Source of the DNA: Ectopseudomonas alcaliphila
GTDB taxonomy: Bacteria; Pseudomonadota; Gammaproteobacteria; Pseudomonadales; Pseudomonadaceae
Length of the DNA stretch: 64,000 nt
Assembly: GCF_900101755.1 (NCBI RefSeq)
Contig: NZ_FNAE01000006.1
Span: 124,001-188,000 of the forward strand
Reading direction: 5' to 3'
Positions 24,954 to 33,267 of the stretch are shown here, piece by piece. How positions within the stretch are numbered: the first letter of the stretch is position 1; each line of letters starts with the position of its first letter. The position numbers were made by a program, and so were the translations under genes. The notes beneath the pieces were generated by a model. The model was not told the origin of the DNA. It did not search any database and worked only from the letters and a program-made list of their open reading frames with translations.

Positions 24954-25112
24954 ATGAGTCTCGGTACGATTCTACTTATAGTTCTGGTGCTTATGCTTGT
25001 TGGTGTCTTCCCTGCCTGGCCGCATAGCCGGTCTTGGGGTTACTGGCCAACAGGTGGTTTGGGCATCGTGGTAATAATTTTGTTGGTTCTCCTGCTGCTT
25101 GGGCGAGTCTGA
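24954..25112 (+). CDS. DUF3309 membrane peptide
   Basis: 52 residues with two hydrophobic helices (residues 4-20 and 35-51) separated by the conserved polar turn P-A-W-P-H-S-R-S-W-G-Y-W-P-T-G-G. This matches the DUF3309 family, tiny inner-membrane proteins of unknown function common near CsbD and BON genes in environmental proteobacteria. G-G-A-G precedes the ATG at 24954; an upstream ATG in frame (24906) would break the family start. Confidence 0.8.
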   Translation: MSLGTILLIVLVLMLVGVFPAWPHSRSWGYWPTGGLGIVVIILLVLLLLGRV

Positions 25113-25201
25113 ATGGAATATGTCCACCCGTAGCGGGTTACGTCCATCTCTACCCATGCGTTCACCGACTTTTGAAATGAAGCACCGTTAAGGAGTTCGT
25201 T

Positions 25202-25423
25202 ATGAAAGAGCCCGCGACGCCAGGCAGCACATTGCCCGCTATAGAAGGCGGGCAGGAGAATATAAAGAAATTGGCTGAGGCCCCTGCGGCAGTTCCTAGG
25301 CGGCTACCGCTTCCGGGTGAGCTTATTGAACCCAGACTACCGACCGAGTGCTCCAATCAGAAGTTGAAGTCAATTCTGAAGGCAACTCGCCGCACGGCGG
25401 ATCTGTTTCGAGCTGCCTGGTGA
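25202..25423 (+). CDS. Small hypothetical protein
   Basis: 73 residues, Pro/Glu-rich N-terminal half (M-K-E-P-A-T-P-G-S-T-L-P), basic C-terminal helix (L-K-S-I-L-K-A-T-R-R-T). A good Shine-Dalgarno A-A-G-G-A-G lies 8 bp upstream, which is the main support. No family recognised; probably cytoplasmic. Confidence 0.5.
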   Translation: MKEPATPGSTLPAIEGGQENIKKLAEAPAAVPRRLPLPGELIEPRLPTECSNQKLKSILKATRRTADLFRAAW

Positions 25424-25439
25424 ATAGGTGCGAGCCGGA

Positions 25440-25874
25440 ATGAAGCACTCAAGCGCACATGCTGAGCAAGAGGGTGCTGTGCGAGAGCCAGCAAGCCTGA
25501 AGCTTCGCCGGGTGACTATCAGTGGCTGCGCAGTTGCTCTGGGGGGCGTGTGGGTTTCGTTGTGCGCGCTGCAGGTATCAGGCCCTTCCAGTTGCTGGAT
25601 CAAGACTGCAAAAGAGAGCGTACTGGTGATCGCGCTGGGCTTCAGCGTTACACTCGCTTCAAGCGATATCTGGTATTTTCCTGCGGCGCGGGGGCAACAC
25701 TTTGTCAGTGCTGAAGTGCGCCAGGCTTTAGATAAAGGCGTGGCGTTTTATGGTGAAGATTTGCGTGGTGTTTATATGGAATCTTCTTCCGCGTGCTGTG
25801 CGACGGTTGGTGATGAACATGTAATTCGTCAGCCCATAAGAGTGATAAGCACGGCGCCACGGCTAAGACTGTGA
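25440..25874 (+). CDS. Doubtful hypothetical protein
   Basis: An open frame of about 144 codons with one possible membrane segment near residues 35-50 and a cysteine pair. It starts shortly after the previous gene in the same direction, but the ribosome-binding site is weak and no family is recognised. It may be non-coding. Confidence 0.25.
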   Translation: MKHSSAHAEQEGAVREPASLKLRRVTISGCAVALGGVWVSLCALQVSGPSSCWIKTAKESVLVIALGFSVTLASSDIWYFPAARGQHFVSAEVRQALDKGVAFYGEDLRGVYMESSSACCATVGDEHVIRQPIRVISTAPRLRL

Positions 25875-25961
25875 GAACGTTTCATGTTTGCAGTGTGGCT
25901 GAAATCATATGCGCCATGAGCGTGCCAATGAATGCGGCGGATGGCGGAAAATTGTATTGAC

Positions 25962-26687
25962 TTATTCGCTGTTTTCAATGTGTTCAAGCTGGCGTGCGTA
26001 TTCAGATTTCAGGATGGAGTAGCACTTGCACGTTTCCCGTTCAAGAGCCTGGCGATTTATTATCGTGATATGGCCACGTTTATATTGAACCAGATGGCGG
26101 GTCTTCAGCAGGCCCGCCGCAATGCTAATAGCGCTACGACGGACGCCCAGCATCCCAGCCAGATCGCTATGTGTCAGCTGCAAATGCTCGGACTGAACGC
26201 AGTCTTGAACCGTCAGCAGCCAGCGCGCCAGGCGATGCTCTACGCCATGATAGTGACCACAAGTGGCATTGCACATCAGTTGCGCCAGGAGGACATATAA
26301 ATAGCGCTTGATGATGCTCAGTAATGTCGGGCAGGTAAGCGCGAGCTGTTGCATATGCCTGATGTCTATGCGAAGCGCTTCGCCGTCCGCTTTCACTACT
26401 GCATTGGCAGGGGCTGTATCTACCCCGAGTATTACAGTAGCTCCCAGCATACCCTCATAGCCTGTTAGCCCTAGCTCAATTGAACGACGATCACTTGAGT
26501 GATAGCTGTGCGAGATGAATCCGCTCAGGGGGAAGTAGAGATGGCGGATGGGCTGATAGGCTTCGAATAGAACTTCACCCACGTGCATGGCGACTGTTTC
26601 GCCGCTCAATAAGAGTCGCTGGCGCTCATGCTGGGGGAGCGCGCAGAGTAGTCTGTTTCTTTCGGTAAGGAGAAGAGAAGAGGGCAT
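25962..26687 (-). CDS. Crp/Fnr-type regulator B
   Basis: 241 residues. Beta-roll domain with H-L-Y-F-P-L-S-G-F-I-S-H (about 48-60), dimerisation helix, and a C-terminal winged helix L-A-G-M-L-G-V-R-R-S-A-I-S-I-A-A-G-L-L-K, followed by the wing Y-K-R-G-H-I-T-I-I-N-R. No N-terminal FNR-type cysteines. It is more distant from the other two regulators of this kind in the block. The ligand is unknown. Confidence 0.82.
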   Translation of the reverse strand: MPSSLLLTERNRLLCALPQHERQRLLLSGETVAMHVGEVLFEAYQPIRHLYFPLSGFISHSYHSSDRRSIELGLTGYEGMLGATVILGVDTAPANAVVKADGEALRIDIRHMQQLALTCPTLLSIIKRYLYVLLAQLMCNATCGHYHGVEHRLARWLLTVQDCVQSEHLQLTHSDLAGMLGVRRSAISIAAGLLKTRHLVQYKRGHITIINRQALERETCKCYSILKSEYARQLEHIENSE

Positions 26688-26808
26688 CTATATGTCCGCA
26701 GCACGATGAGGCCTTTGGCGGTAGGGGAAGGGTGCTATGCAGTCCCGTTCATATAGTCTGTCAAGATGCCGTTGATTTCAGTTCGTTATAGCACGCAGGG
26801 CAAGATTT

Positions 26809-27540
26809 TTATTCCTTCAGCGTGTCTCGTGGTAAATAGGGCAGCAGCCGGTCCGTTTCCCGTTTGACCACGGCATAACATTCGCAACTCAGCTGTTCGA
26901 GTTTATGCCTGTCCAGTACGGTTATATGGCCGCGGCTGTATTCGATGACGCCCAGTCGCTGGAGCTTTCCAGCGGCTTCGGTAACACCTTCTCGACGCAC
27001 GCCCAGCATATTGGCGATCAGTTCCTGGGTCATGGTGAGTTTATTGTTCGGCAGTCGGTCCATTGACAGGAGTAACCAGCGGCATAGCTGCTGGTCGATC
27101 TGATGATGGCGGTTGCAGACAGCGGTCTGGGCCATCTGCGTGATAAGTGCCTGGGTGTAACGAAGCATCAGTACTTGAAGCTCGCCGTGACGATTGAATT
27201 CGTCCTTTAATTTTCGTCCAGGTAAGCGATAGGCATGTCCGGCACTCTGGACAATTGCGCGGCTGGGCGTGCTTTCGCCGCCCATGAACAAGGCGACGCC
27301 AACAAGTCCTTCGTTGCCCACCACTGAAATCTCGGCCGAAGATCCATTTTCCATTACATAAAGCAGGGAGATTATGGAGTCCGTTGGAAAATAGACGTGG
27401 CGCAGTGTCTCACCGGATTCGTAGAGAACCTTGCCAAGCGGCAAGGCTATTTTTTCCAGTTGTGGATAGAGGCGCTCTCTAACGTCCGCAGGTAATGCAG
27501 CCAGCAGATAATTGTTTTCAGGCCTGACTGTGTCGCTCAT
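26809..27540 (-). CDS. Crp/Fnr-type regulator C
   Basis: 243 residues with the same layout as the regulator at 19553-20266 and many shared stretches (H-V-Y-F-P-T-D-S-I-I-S-L-L-Y, R-Y-T-Q-A-L-I-T-Q-M-A-Q-T-A-V-C). The helix-turn-helix reads L-I-A-N-M-L-G-V-R-R-E-G-V-T-E-A-A-G-K-L, the normal form for this subgroup. ATG 27540 is chosen because G-A-G-A-G-G lies just upstream; the frame runs 31 codons further. Cognate sites are unknown. Confidence 0.85.
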   Translation of the reverse strand: MSDTVRPENNYLLAALPADVRERLYPQLEKIALPLGKVLYESGETLRHVYFPTDSIISLLYVMENGSSAEISVVGNEGLVGVALFMGGESTPSRAIVQSAGHAYRLPGRKLKDEFNRHGELQVLMLRYTQALITQMAQTAVCNRHHQIDQQLCRWLLLSMDRLPNNKLTMTQELIANMLGVRREGVTEAAGKLQRLGVIEYSRGHITVLDRHKLEQLSCECYAVVKRETDRLLPYLPRDTLKE

Positions 27541-28290
27541 ATTCCTCTCCCGATTAGGCTGCGCAAATGTAAAGATTACACCTTTCGAAACAGGCTTCTG
27601 TTCGGTAGCGTACGCAGCATGCGCCCAAAGCAAGCCTATTGAAATGCTTGACCACTATTTTTATGGCGCTTGAAATGGCCTGAGCCGGTGATGTCACAGG
27701 AATGGCGCTGGGTGGCTGTGTGCTATCAAGGCGATCGGCCAGATCGGTTGGAGTGCAAGGCCAGGTTTACATTGCGTGAGCGACTGTCTTGTGTGTCGTA
27801 AGTGCGTTATGTAGGCAGGGGTGTTGATTGTCTATTTGGAAGTGTCTCGGCTGATTGATGTTTTTCAGAGTTTGCTGCTTATACGTTTCCCTGCTGCCTG
27901 CTTATTGTCTATCTCTGCGGTTAATGATTGCGGGCGTAGAATGTCCAGGTGCATGTCCTTTTTTAGATAGTGAGTGGTTGTTCTCGGGGCAGAACTTATG
28001 CACTTGTTGCGATGAGTGTCGGGCGTTGATGTGCCGTAGTCTTTTGCTCTTGTACTAGGCTCAGCGCCACTCAGTGGCTTACAAAGGATGTACTTCTCTC
28101 TGTGTTCGCTGTCGCACAGACAGGCCGTCTCATGCTGCTAAGATCGTATTCCAATGTGTTCGTTCAATTTATGGGGTTTCTACCTGGATTATTGCGTCGG
28201 GTAGTGCCAATGCCGTGTCGTGTCATTCGGTATGGCGATATGTGCAGGTGTATTAACTTCCACGTTAATCTATGGCACAAGGAGGTAAAG
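27541..28290. other. 750-bp gene-poor, AT-richer stretch
   Basis: Only short frames with poor starts are present (for example one from 27855, cysteine-rich, no ribosome-binding site). Base composition is clearly more AT-rich than the neighbours, as in transferred DNA. I see no RNA gene or repeat that I can name. Its right end carries the strong Shine-Dalgarno of the next gene. Confidence 0.5.
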
Positions 28291-28608
28291 GTGAAAACGA
28301 TATCAAAGGACGCCGAGGTTTTTTTTGATGGCTGCATGACTCAATCCAAGATCCGGCCTGACGGGAGTCTCTTAATTACTGTCACGCATAAAGGTCGTAG
28401 GCTGGAGCGTGTTTTCGAACATACCTGTCCTATTGCCGAGTTGATTAGGACGATAAGGTACGACCTTGCATCTGCTGGCAACGAAGGTGGTCTGATTGGC
28501 ATGCTTGACCAGTCCTCGTTGCGCCCATTGCCAACTTACGTAAATAAACCTCTGCATGAAACCCGCTGGGCCAGGCTGTGGCGGATGCGCAAGTTGAAAG
28601 GTTGTTGA
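28291..28608 (+). CDS. Hypothetical protein with GTG start
   Basis: 105 residues, beginning V-K-T-I-S-K-D-A-E-V-F-F-D-G-C. The start is chosen because a near-perfect Shine-Dalgarno, A-A-G-G-A-G-G-T, lies about 4 bp upstream of the GTG; the same frame stays open further upstream without any such signal. The protein is mixed alpha/beta in pattern with a basic C-terminus (W-R-M-R-K-L-K-G-C). No family recognised, and no hydrophobic segment. Confidence 0.55.
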   Translation: MKTISKDAEVFFDGCMTQSKIRPDGSLLITVTHKGRRLERVFEHTCPIAELIRTIRYDLASAGNEGGLIGMLDQSSLRPLPTYVNKPLHETRWARLWRMRKLKGC

Positions 28609-28647
28609 GGGTGTCAGTGTCGACGCAGCCAAAAGAGGTGAGGTCGA

Positions 28648-28833
28648 ATGCACTTGCTTTCATCTTCGCCGTCACCTACCGGGCAGCGTTCTCTCTGTGG
28701 CGCGGCCTGGATGCCGGGGCAAGGCTTGAGCCACATCAACATGCTGTTGACGCGGGTTCTGTTCCTGTTGGTTGCGCTCGGTATTGGTGGCGATAGCGCG
28801 CTCAAGAGCATGATCGACGACTGCCGCAGTTGA
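28648..28833 (+). CDS. Doubtful small membrane protein
   Basis: 61 codons with A-G-G-T-G-A-G-G upstream of the ATG and one hydrophobic helix (L-L-T-R-V-L-F-L-L-V-A-L-G-I-G). It lies in the roughly 390-bp gap before pqqF. No family is recognised and it may be a relic. Confidence 0.3.
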   Translation: MHLLSSSPSPTGQRSLCGAAWMPGQGLSHINMLLTRVLFLLVALGIGGDSALKSMIDDCRS

Positions 28834-28849
28834 CGTCTGCCAAACGATG

Positions 28850-28893
28850 CCCCGACACTGGCCTCAGGCCGGCGGCGGGGCGTTTTCGTTTCT
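28850..28893 (+). terminator. Possible terminator before pqqF
   Basis: G-C-C-C-C-G ... C-G-G-G-G-C with an inner hairpin (C-T-G-G-C-C-T-C-A-G-G-C-C-G-G), then G-T-T-T-T-C-G-T-T-T. It would end transcripts from the small genes upstream. Confidence 0.5.
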
Positions 28894-29002
28894 GCGTGCA
28901 GTGCGTTTACGACCAAAGGCGCGTTTTGACCAGCCGAAGGCAGCATTGTCCGGCGCGGGTGCGTTGTCGAAGCTGGACGGTACGCTGCCCCGAGAACCCT
29001 CG

Positions 29003-31393
29003 ATGACCCTGCAAACTCCACTTTCTGCCCCTGTTCGGCGCCTGGCTAATGGCGCGCAGCTGTGTGCGCAGCAACAGCCGTGGGCGCAGCAGGTGGGGTT
29101 GTGCTTGCGGGTGGCCGCGGGCAGTCATGATGAGCCGCAGGCCTACCCTGGCCTGGCGCACTTTCTCGAGCATCTGCTGTTTCTTGGTAGTCGGCATTAC
29201 CCGAGTGATCAGGGCTTGATGGCCTTCGTCCAGCGCCATGGCGGCATGGTCAATGCCTCGACCCAGGCGCGGCATACCGACTTCGTCTGCGAGGTGCCGG
29301 CCGAGCTGCTGCAGCCAGCGCTGGCGCGTCTGCTGGATATGCTCTGCCAGCCGCTGTTGGCGATCGAGGCGCAGTTGCGCGAGCGCGAAGTGCTGGATGC
29401 CGAATACCAGGCGCGTAGTCAGGATGCCACCAGCCGCATCGATCACGCCCTGGGCCAGGCTCTGGCAGCCGGGCATCGCTGCGGCGAGTTCCTGGCGGGC
29501 GATCGCAGCACGCTGGTTGTGGAGTCTCCGGCGTTTCAGCGGGCGCTGCGCGATTATCACCAGCGTCACTACCAGGCCGGGCATATGCACCTGACCCTGG
29601 TGGGGCCGCAACCGGCCGAGCAACTGCTGGAGATGGCCGGTGCGCTGCTGGGGCAACTGGCGGCTGGAGAGCCCGCAGCCGAGTCGGAACCGGCGGCCGA
29701 TCTGCTGCCGCTGCGCGCGTCTCGCTTGTGCCTGCAACAGAACCGCCCGGCTGTGCACCTGGGGTTTGCCGCACAGCTCGATGCCAGCGAGTTGGACGTG
29801 CCATTGGCGCTCTTGCTCGATGCCCTGCATGACCCCGCGCCTGGCGGCCTGCTGGCCGGCTTGCGTGAACTGCAGCTGTGTCGGCAGTTGCAGGCGCGGG
29901 TGCTGTATCAGCACCAGGGGCAATGCCTGCTGCGTTTGGACTTTCCTGGCGCCACGGCGGAGCAGGGCGCGGCCTTGCGCGCGGCCCTGCAGAGCTGGGC
30001 CGCGCAGTTGCAGGGCCATCCAGATTGGCCGCTGCGCCTGCGGCACTATCAGCAGGCGGCAGCGCTGCGGCTGCTCGGGCTCAGCCCTTTGGGCCTGGCC
30101 CAGCGCCTGCAAACGCCGCCGCAGAAGGACGACAACACCCTGGATGCTCTGACCGCTCTGCTGGGGCAATTGGCACAAGGTGATGGGTTGATAGTGCTGC
30201 AGTGCAGCGAACAGCCACAGCCCAAGTGGCCTGCAATAGGGCTGGATTTGCCGTTGCAGGCCTTGCCGGCGCAAGCGCTTGCACCAGTTCTGAAACACCA
30301 GTGGCGACTGTCCAGCGATGAGCCCTTGCTGGAACGTCGCGCCCCTGTATCAGCCGTTCTGCCGGTGGCTGCGCTGCGACATTGTCCGGGGCAGGCCGAA
30401 GGCGGGCCGGCCGCGCTTTACTGGCGCGGCCCCTGTTCAAGTGCAGGCGACCTGACTGCCATCGAAGCCGCTCTGCTGGCACGCAGCGCCGATCTGCGTT
30501 GGCGCGGTGAGCGGCTTGGCATCGGCAGCCAGCTGAGCGTGCACGCCTCTGGCTGGACCCTGGCATTGCAGGGGCCTGCGGCGCTGCTGCCGACTTTCAG
30601 CGCGCAACTGCTGCTGTTGTTGTTGGCGCCGGTAAGCGAGCCGGCCGAGCCCTTATCGCAGGGCATGCTGTTGCGGATGCTGCTGCAGCGCTTGCCTCAG
30701 CTGTGCGAGCTGCCCGCTGCATCGAGTCTGCAAGGGCTGAGCGTCGGCCTGGGCGAGCGGGAGCAGGCGCAACTCGCCGAGTTGTGCACGGCGGTCGAAC
30801 CGCTGGCGGATCTGCCGCTAGCGCCAGGTGCCAGGACAGGGATCGACTGGCACCAGCTCGCGCAGCCAGGCACGGATGCGGCGCTGCTGCTGTTCTGCCC
30901 GCTGCCTGCTGGCGATGCCCATGCCGAGGCAGCCTGGCGTCTTCTCGGGCAGCTACTGCAGGGTCGTTTTTATCAGCGGCTGCGCGGCGAGCTGCAACTG
31001 GGCTACGCCTTGTTCGCCGGCTTTCGTCAGGTGCAGGGCAGCAGGGGGTTGCTGTTCGCCCTGCAGTCGCCGGTATGCGATGCGGCTGGAATCTTCGCCC
31101 ATATCCGCGCCTTTCTTGAGGAGCAGCGTCAGGTGCTCGAAGCGCTGGACGACGCGGCGCTGTCGAGTTGTCGTGATGCGCTGCAATCCGCGTTGAGCCC
31201 GGCCAGGGCCAATCTGGCTCGCGCCGAGCAGCTGTGGCAGCTGTATCTGGCCGGCTTGCCCGAGGTGCATCCGCGGCGGGTGCAGCAGGCATTGAAGGCA
31301 CTGTCCGCGAGCGATCTGCTGCGGGCGCATGAGCAGTTGCTGCTTGTCCGCGATTGGCGAGTATTGGCCAGCGGAGCGCCGGCGCCCGTCTAG
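29003..31393 (+). CDS. pqqF: PqqF, M16-family peptidase of PQQ biosynthesis
   Basis: PqqF is a zinc peptidase that, with a partner, trims the PqqA-derived peptide after PqqE has linked Glu and Tyr. The 796-residue protein has the inverted zinc motif H-F-L-E-H (His53, Glu56, His57), with the third ligand Glu134 in L-D-A-E-Y-Q, exactly 77 residues after His57 as in pitrilysin. Gly-x-H and glycine-rich features of the second M16 half are weaker, as usual for PqqF. The start at ATG 29003 gives the family N-terminus; the frame is open 52 codons further upstream. It lies 30 kb from pqqABCDE and is not in an operon with it. No signal peptide is evident. Confidence 0.85.
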   Translation: MTLQTPLSAPVRRLANGAQLCAQQQPWAQQVGLCLRVAAGSHDEPQAYPGLAHFLEHLLFLGSRHYPSDQGLMAFVQRHGGMVNASTQARHTDFVCEVPAELLQPALARLLDMLCQPLLAIEAQLREREVLDAEYQARSQDATSRIDHALGQALAAGHRCGEFLAGDRSTLVVESPAFQRALRDYHQRHYQAGHMHLTLVGPQPAEQLLEMAGALLGQLAAGEPAAESEPAADLLPLRASRLCLQQNRPAVHLGFAAQLDASELDVPLALLLDALHDPAPGGLLAGLRELQLCRQLQARVLYQHQGQCLLRLDFPGATAEQGAALRAALQSWAAQLQGHPDWPLRLRHYQQAAALRLLGLSPLGLAQRLQTPPQKDDNTLDALTALLGQLAQGDGLIVLQCSEQPQPKWPAIGLDLPLQALPAQALAPVLKHQWRLSSDEPLLERRAPVSAVLPVAALRHCPGQAEGGPAALYWRGPCSSAGDLTAIEAALLARSADLRWRGERLGIGSQLSVHASGWTLALQGPAALLPTFSAQLLLLLLAPVSEPAEPLSQGMLLRMLLQRLPQLCELPAASSLQGLSVGLGEREQAQLAELCTAVEPLADLPLAPGARTGIDWHQLAQPGTDAALLLFCPLPAGDAHAEAAWRLLGQLLQGRFYQRLRGELQLGYALFAGFRQVQGSRGLLFALQSPVCDAAGIFAHIRAFLEEQRQVLEALDDAALSSCRDALQSALSPARANLARAEQLWQLYLAGLPEVHPRRVQQALKALSASDLLRAHEQLLLVRDWRVLASGAPAPV

Positions 31394-31714
31394 GCAGCGC
31401 TGCTTCCCACGCATCTCCATGAAACCGGCCCGGAACGGCCTGGCGTTCTGCAGTGGGCGTCTTTCGGTATTCCTTCTTCACAACTTCTGCGCGACGCGTA
31501 ATTGCGCTTCTACGCCCAAGGGCTGGCCAGGGACTACGACCTTTCTCCCGCTACCGGTAGGAGACCGGTCGTGAGCCGGCGGGAGCGGCCTGGTAGCGCC
31601 CGGCCAAAGCAGCAGCGAATCGCTGCCAAGGCAGCGTATGGCGGGCATGACGCGCTTTCGATAATCGCCTCCGACACGACTGCCCTGGCGGTCGCCACTC
31701 AAGCGGAGAGCGTT
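31394..31714. other. Intergenic region before the porin
   Basis: No gene seen. It holds an inverted repeat C-T-C-C-C-G / C-G-G-G-A-G (31545-31585) that could act as a weak terminator for pqqF, and presumably the porin promoter. None of the CTACTAC elements described elsewhere was found here. Confidence 0.4.
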
Positions 31715-32899
31715 ATGCACAACAAAAAGATCGCCATCACTCGATTTCTGCCCCTGACCCTGGCTGCCGCCGTCGCTCTGGCGACCGCACAGCAGGCCGC
31801 CGCCGAGATCGTCCTGTATGACAAGGACGACACCACGTTTTCCACCGACGGCTATATCAACGCCTTCTATGTCAACAGCGACGTGGACCGTGATGGCGAG
31901 CAGTTCGACCGTCGTCAGTCGCGAGTGAAGATGGGCTTTCTGCCCAACTGGATCGGCTTCAACTTCGGCAAGCAGATCGACGACCTGAAACTCACCGGGC
32001 GCTCGTCCTTCTGGGTCACCATCAACGACAGCGAAACCAACGGCACCGACACCGCCATCGACGTGCGTCAGTTCTACGGCACCGTCTCCAGCCCGGAATG
32101 GGGCGAGGTGCTGGTAGGCAAGGATTTCGGTCTGTTCTCGCGTTCCAACATCTTTCTCGACGAGCTGCTGGCCGGTTACGGCAACGTGTCCGACACCCTT
32201 GGCCTGGTGGACGGCACCGGCGTCTCCTTCGGCAACATCGGCACTGGCTACCCGTACCCGTTCCCGACCTCGCAGATCACCTACCGCAACAACAACCTGG
32301 CCGAAGGCCTGCGCGTTGCGGTCGGCATCATGGACCCGGTCGACACCAACGACGACAGCGCCACCGGCAAGGCCTACCAGGAAAATCCGCGCTTCGAATC
32401 GGAAGTCAGCTACCAGTTCGATCTTGGCGGCTCGACCATCTACACCTGGGTCAACGGCGCCTACCAGACCTCCGAGAACACCGACGACACCGTCGACAAG
32501 GTCACCTCCAAGGGCCTCGGCTATGGCGTACAGGCCAAGTTCGGCGGCCTGTCGCTGACCGGCTCGGGCTTCCAGGCCAAGGGCATCAACCCCTTCTTCA
32601 CCAACAACCTGGGTGAGCCGACCCTGCGTGACATCGACAGCGACGGCTATCTGCTGCAGGGCTCCTACACCTGGGGCAAGAACCGCGTGGCGCTGTCCTA
32701 CGGCAAGACCGAGGACGACGGCAACGGTCTGGGCGTGGCGGCGGACTACGAGACCCGCGGCATCGCCTATTTCCGCACCATCAATGACAACCTCAAGCTG
32801 GTCGCCGAGTACAACCAGTACCAGATCGATGCCGCCGCCGGCAGCGGTCTGAACGAGGACACCGACACCTTCGCCGTCGGTGCCGTGGTCAGCTGGTAA
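31715..32899 (+). CDS. Outer-membrane general porin (Porin_4/OmpC-like)
   Basis: 394 residues with a signal peptide (about 1-30, ending Q-A-A-A-E). The mature part has the alternating beta-strand pattern of a 16-strand porin, many Asp/Asn/Gly turns, and the C-terminal aromatic signature A-V-G-A-V-V-S-W needed for outer-membrane insertion. An acidic loop 3-like region (D-T-N-D-D-S-A-T) is visible. It sits between pqqF and nosP, so uptake of an alcohol-related substrate is a guess. A terminator follows. Confidence 0.9.
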   Translation: MHNKKIAITRFLPLTLAAAVALATAQQAAAEIVLYDKDDTTFSTDGYINAFYVNSDVDRDGEQFDRRQSRVKMGFLPNWIGFNFGKQIDDLKLTGRSSFWVTINDSETNGTDTAIDVRQFYGTVSSPEWGEVLVGKDFGLFSRSNIFLDELLAGYGNVSDTLGLVDGTGVSFGNIGTGYPYPFPTSQITYRNNNLAEGLRVAVGIMDPVDTNDDSATGKAYQENPRFESEVSYQFDLGGSTIYTWVNGAYQTSENTDDTVDKVTSKGLGYGVQAKFGGLSLTGSGFQAKGINPFFTNNLGEPTLRDIDSDGYLLQGSYTWGKNRVALSYGKTEDDGNGLGVAADYETRGIAYFRTINDNLKLVAEYNQYQIDAAAGSGLNEDTDTFAVGAVVSW

Positions 32900-32914
32900 T
32901 CACCGTTGCACAAG

Positions 32915-32950
32915 GCCGGGCAGGGGGCGACCTCTGCCCGGTCTTTTTTT
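32915..32950 (+). terminator. Rho-independent terminator of the porin gene
   Basis: C-C-G-G-G-C-A-G, loop, C-T-G-C-C-C-G-G, then T-C and eight T. Confidence 0.9.
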
Positions 32951-33008
32951 TGTTCTATGGCTTCCTGGGCTACTTACGCCGACCCTACACAAGCGCGGTG
33001 CCGTCCCA

Positions 33009-33088
33009 GGTAGGGTGCGCCATGCGCACCAGTTTGTAGGGCGGGTGCAACCCGCCGTTTCCCCGTTGGCGGGTTGCACCCGCCCTAC
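33009..33088. repeat. REP-like cluster before nosP
   Basis: One GCGCACC-family unit (33009-33030) followed by a facing pair of another family, G-G-G-C-G-G-G-T-G-C-A-A-C-C-C-G-C-C and its inverse (33036-33088). The second family recurs at 39375-39428 and 50147-50168. Confidence 0.8.
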
Positions 33089-33180
33089 CTATTGAATTGC
33101 AGCGGGTTGTCGACCCATGTATGGCGTGACCAGGGTGGTGGCGTGCGTCGCGTACTGCTTCGCGAGTACGCCCTACGGAT

Positions 33181-33198
33181 CTACTACCCAGTACTCAA
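33181..33198 (+). promoter_or_regulatory. Variant CTACTAC element upstream of nosP
   Basis: C-T-A-C-T-A-C-C-C-A-G-T-A-C-T-C-A-A, with a 5-nt rather than 6-nt spacer before A-C-T. It ends about 70 bp before the nosP start. Weaker than the other copies. Confidence 0.4.
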
Positions 33199-33267
33199 GT
33201 AGCATGGGGTGGGCCGCGCCAGCTTCGTAGAATTTCCCCAGGATCAGCAGGTGTATTGGGGCGTCTT

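Noticed and set aside
27855..28058. Cysteine-rich 67-codon frame
   Set aside because: No ribosome-binding site and no family; it lies in an AT-rich gap where chance frames are common.
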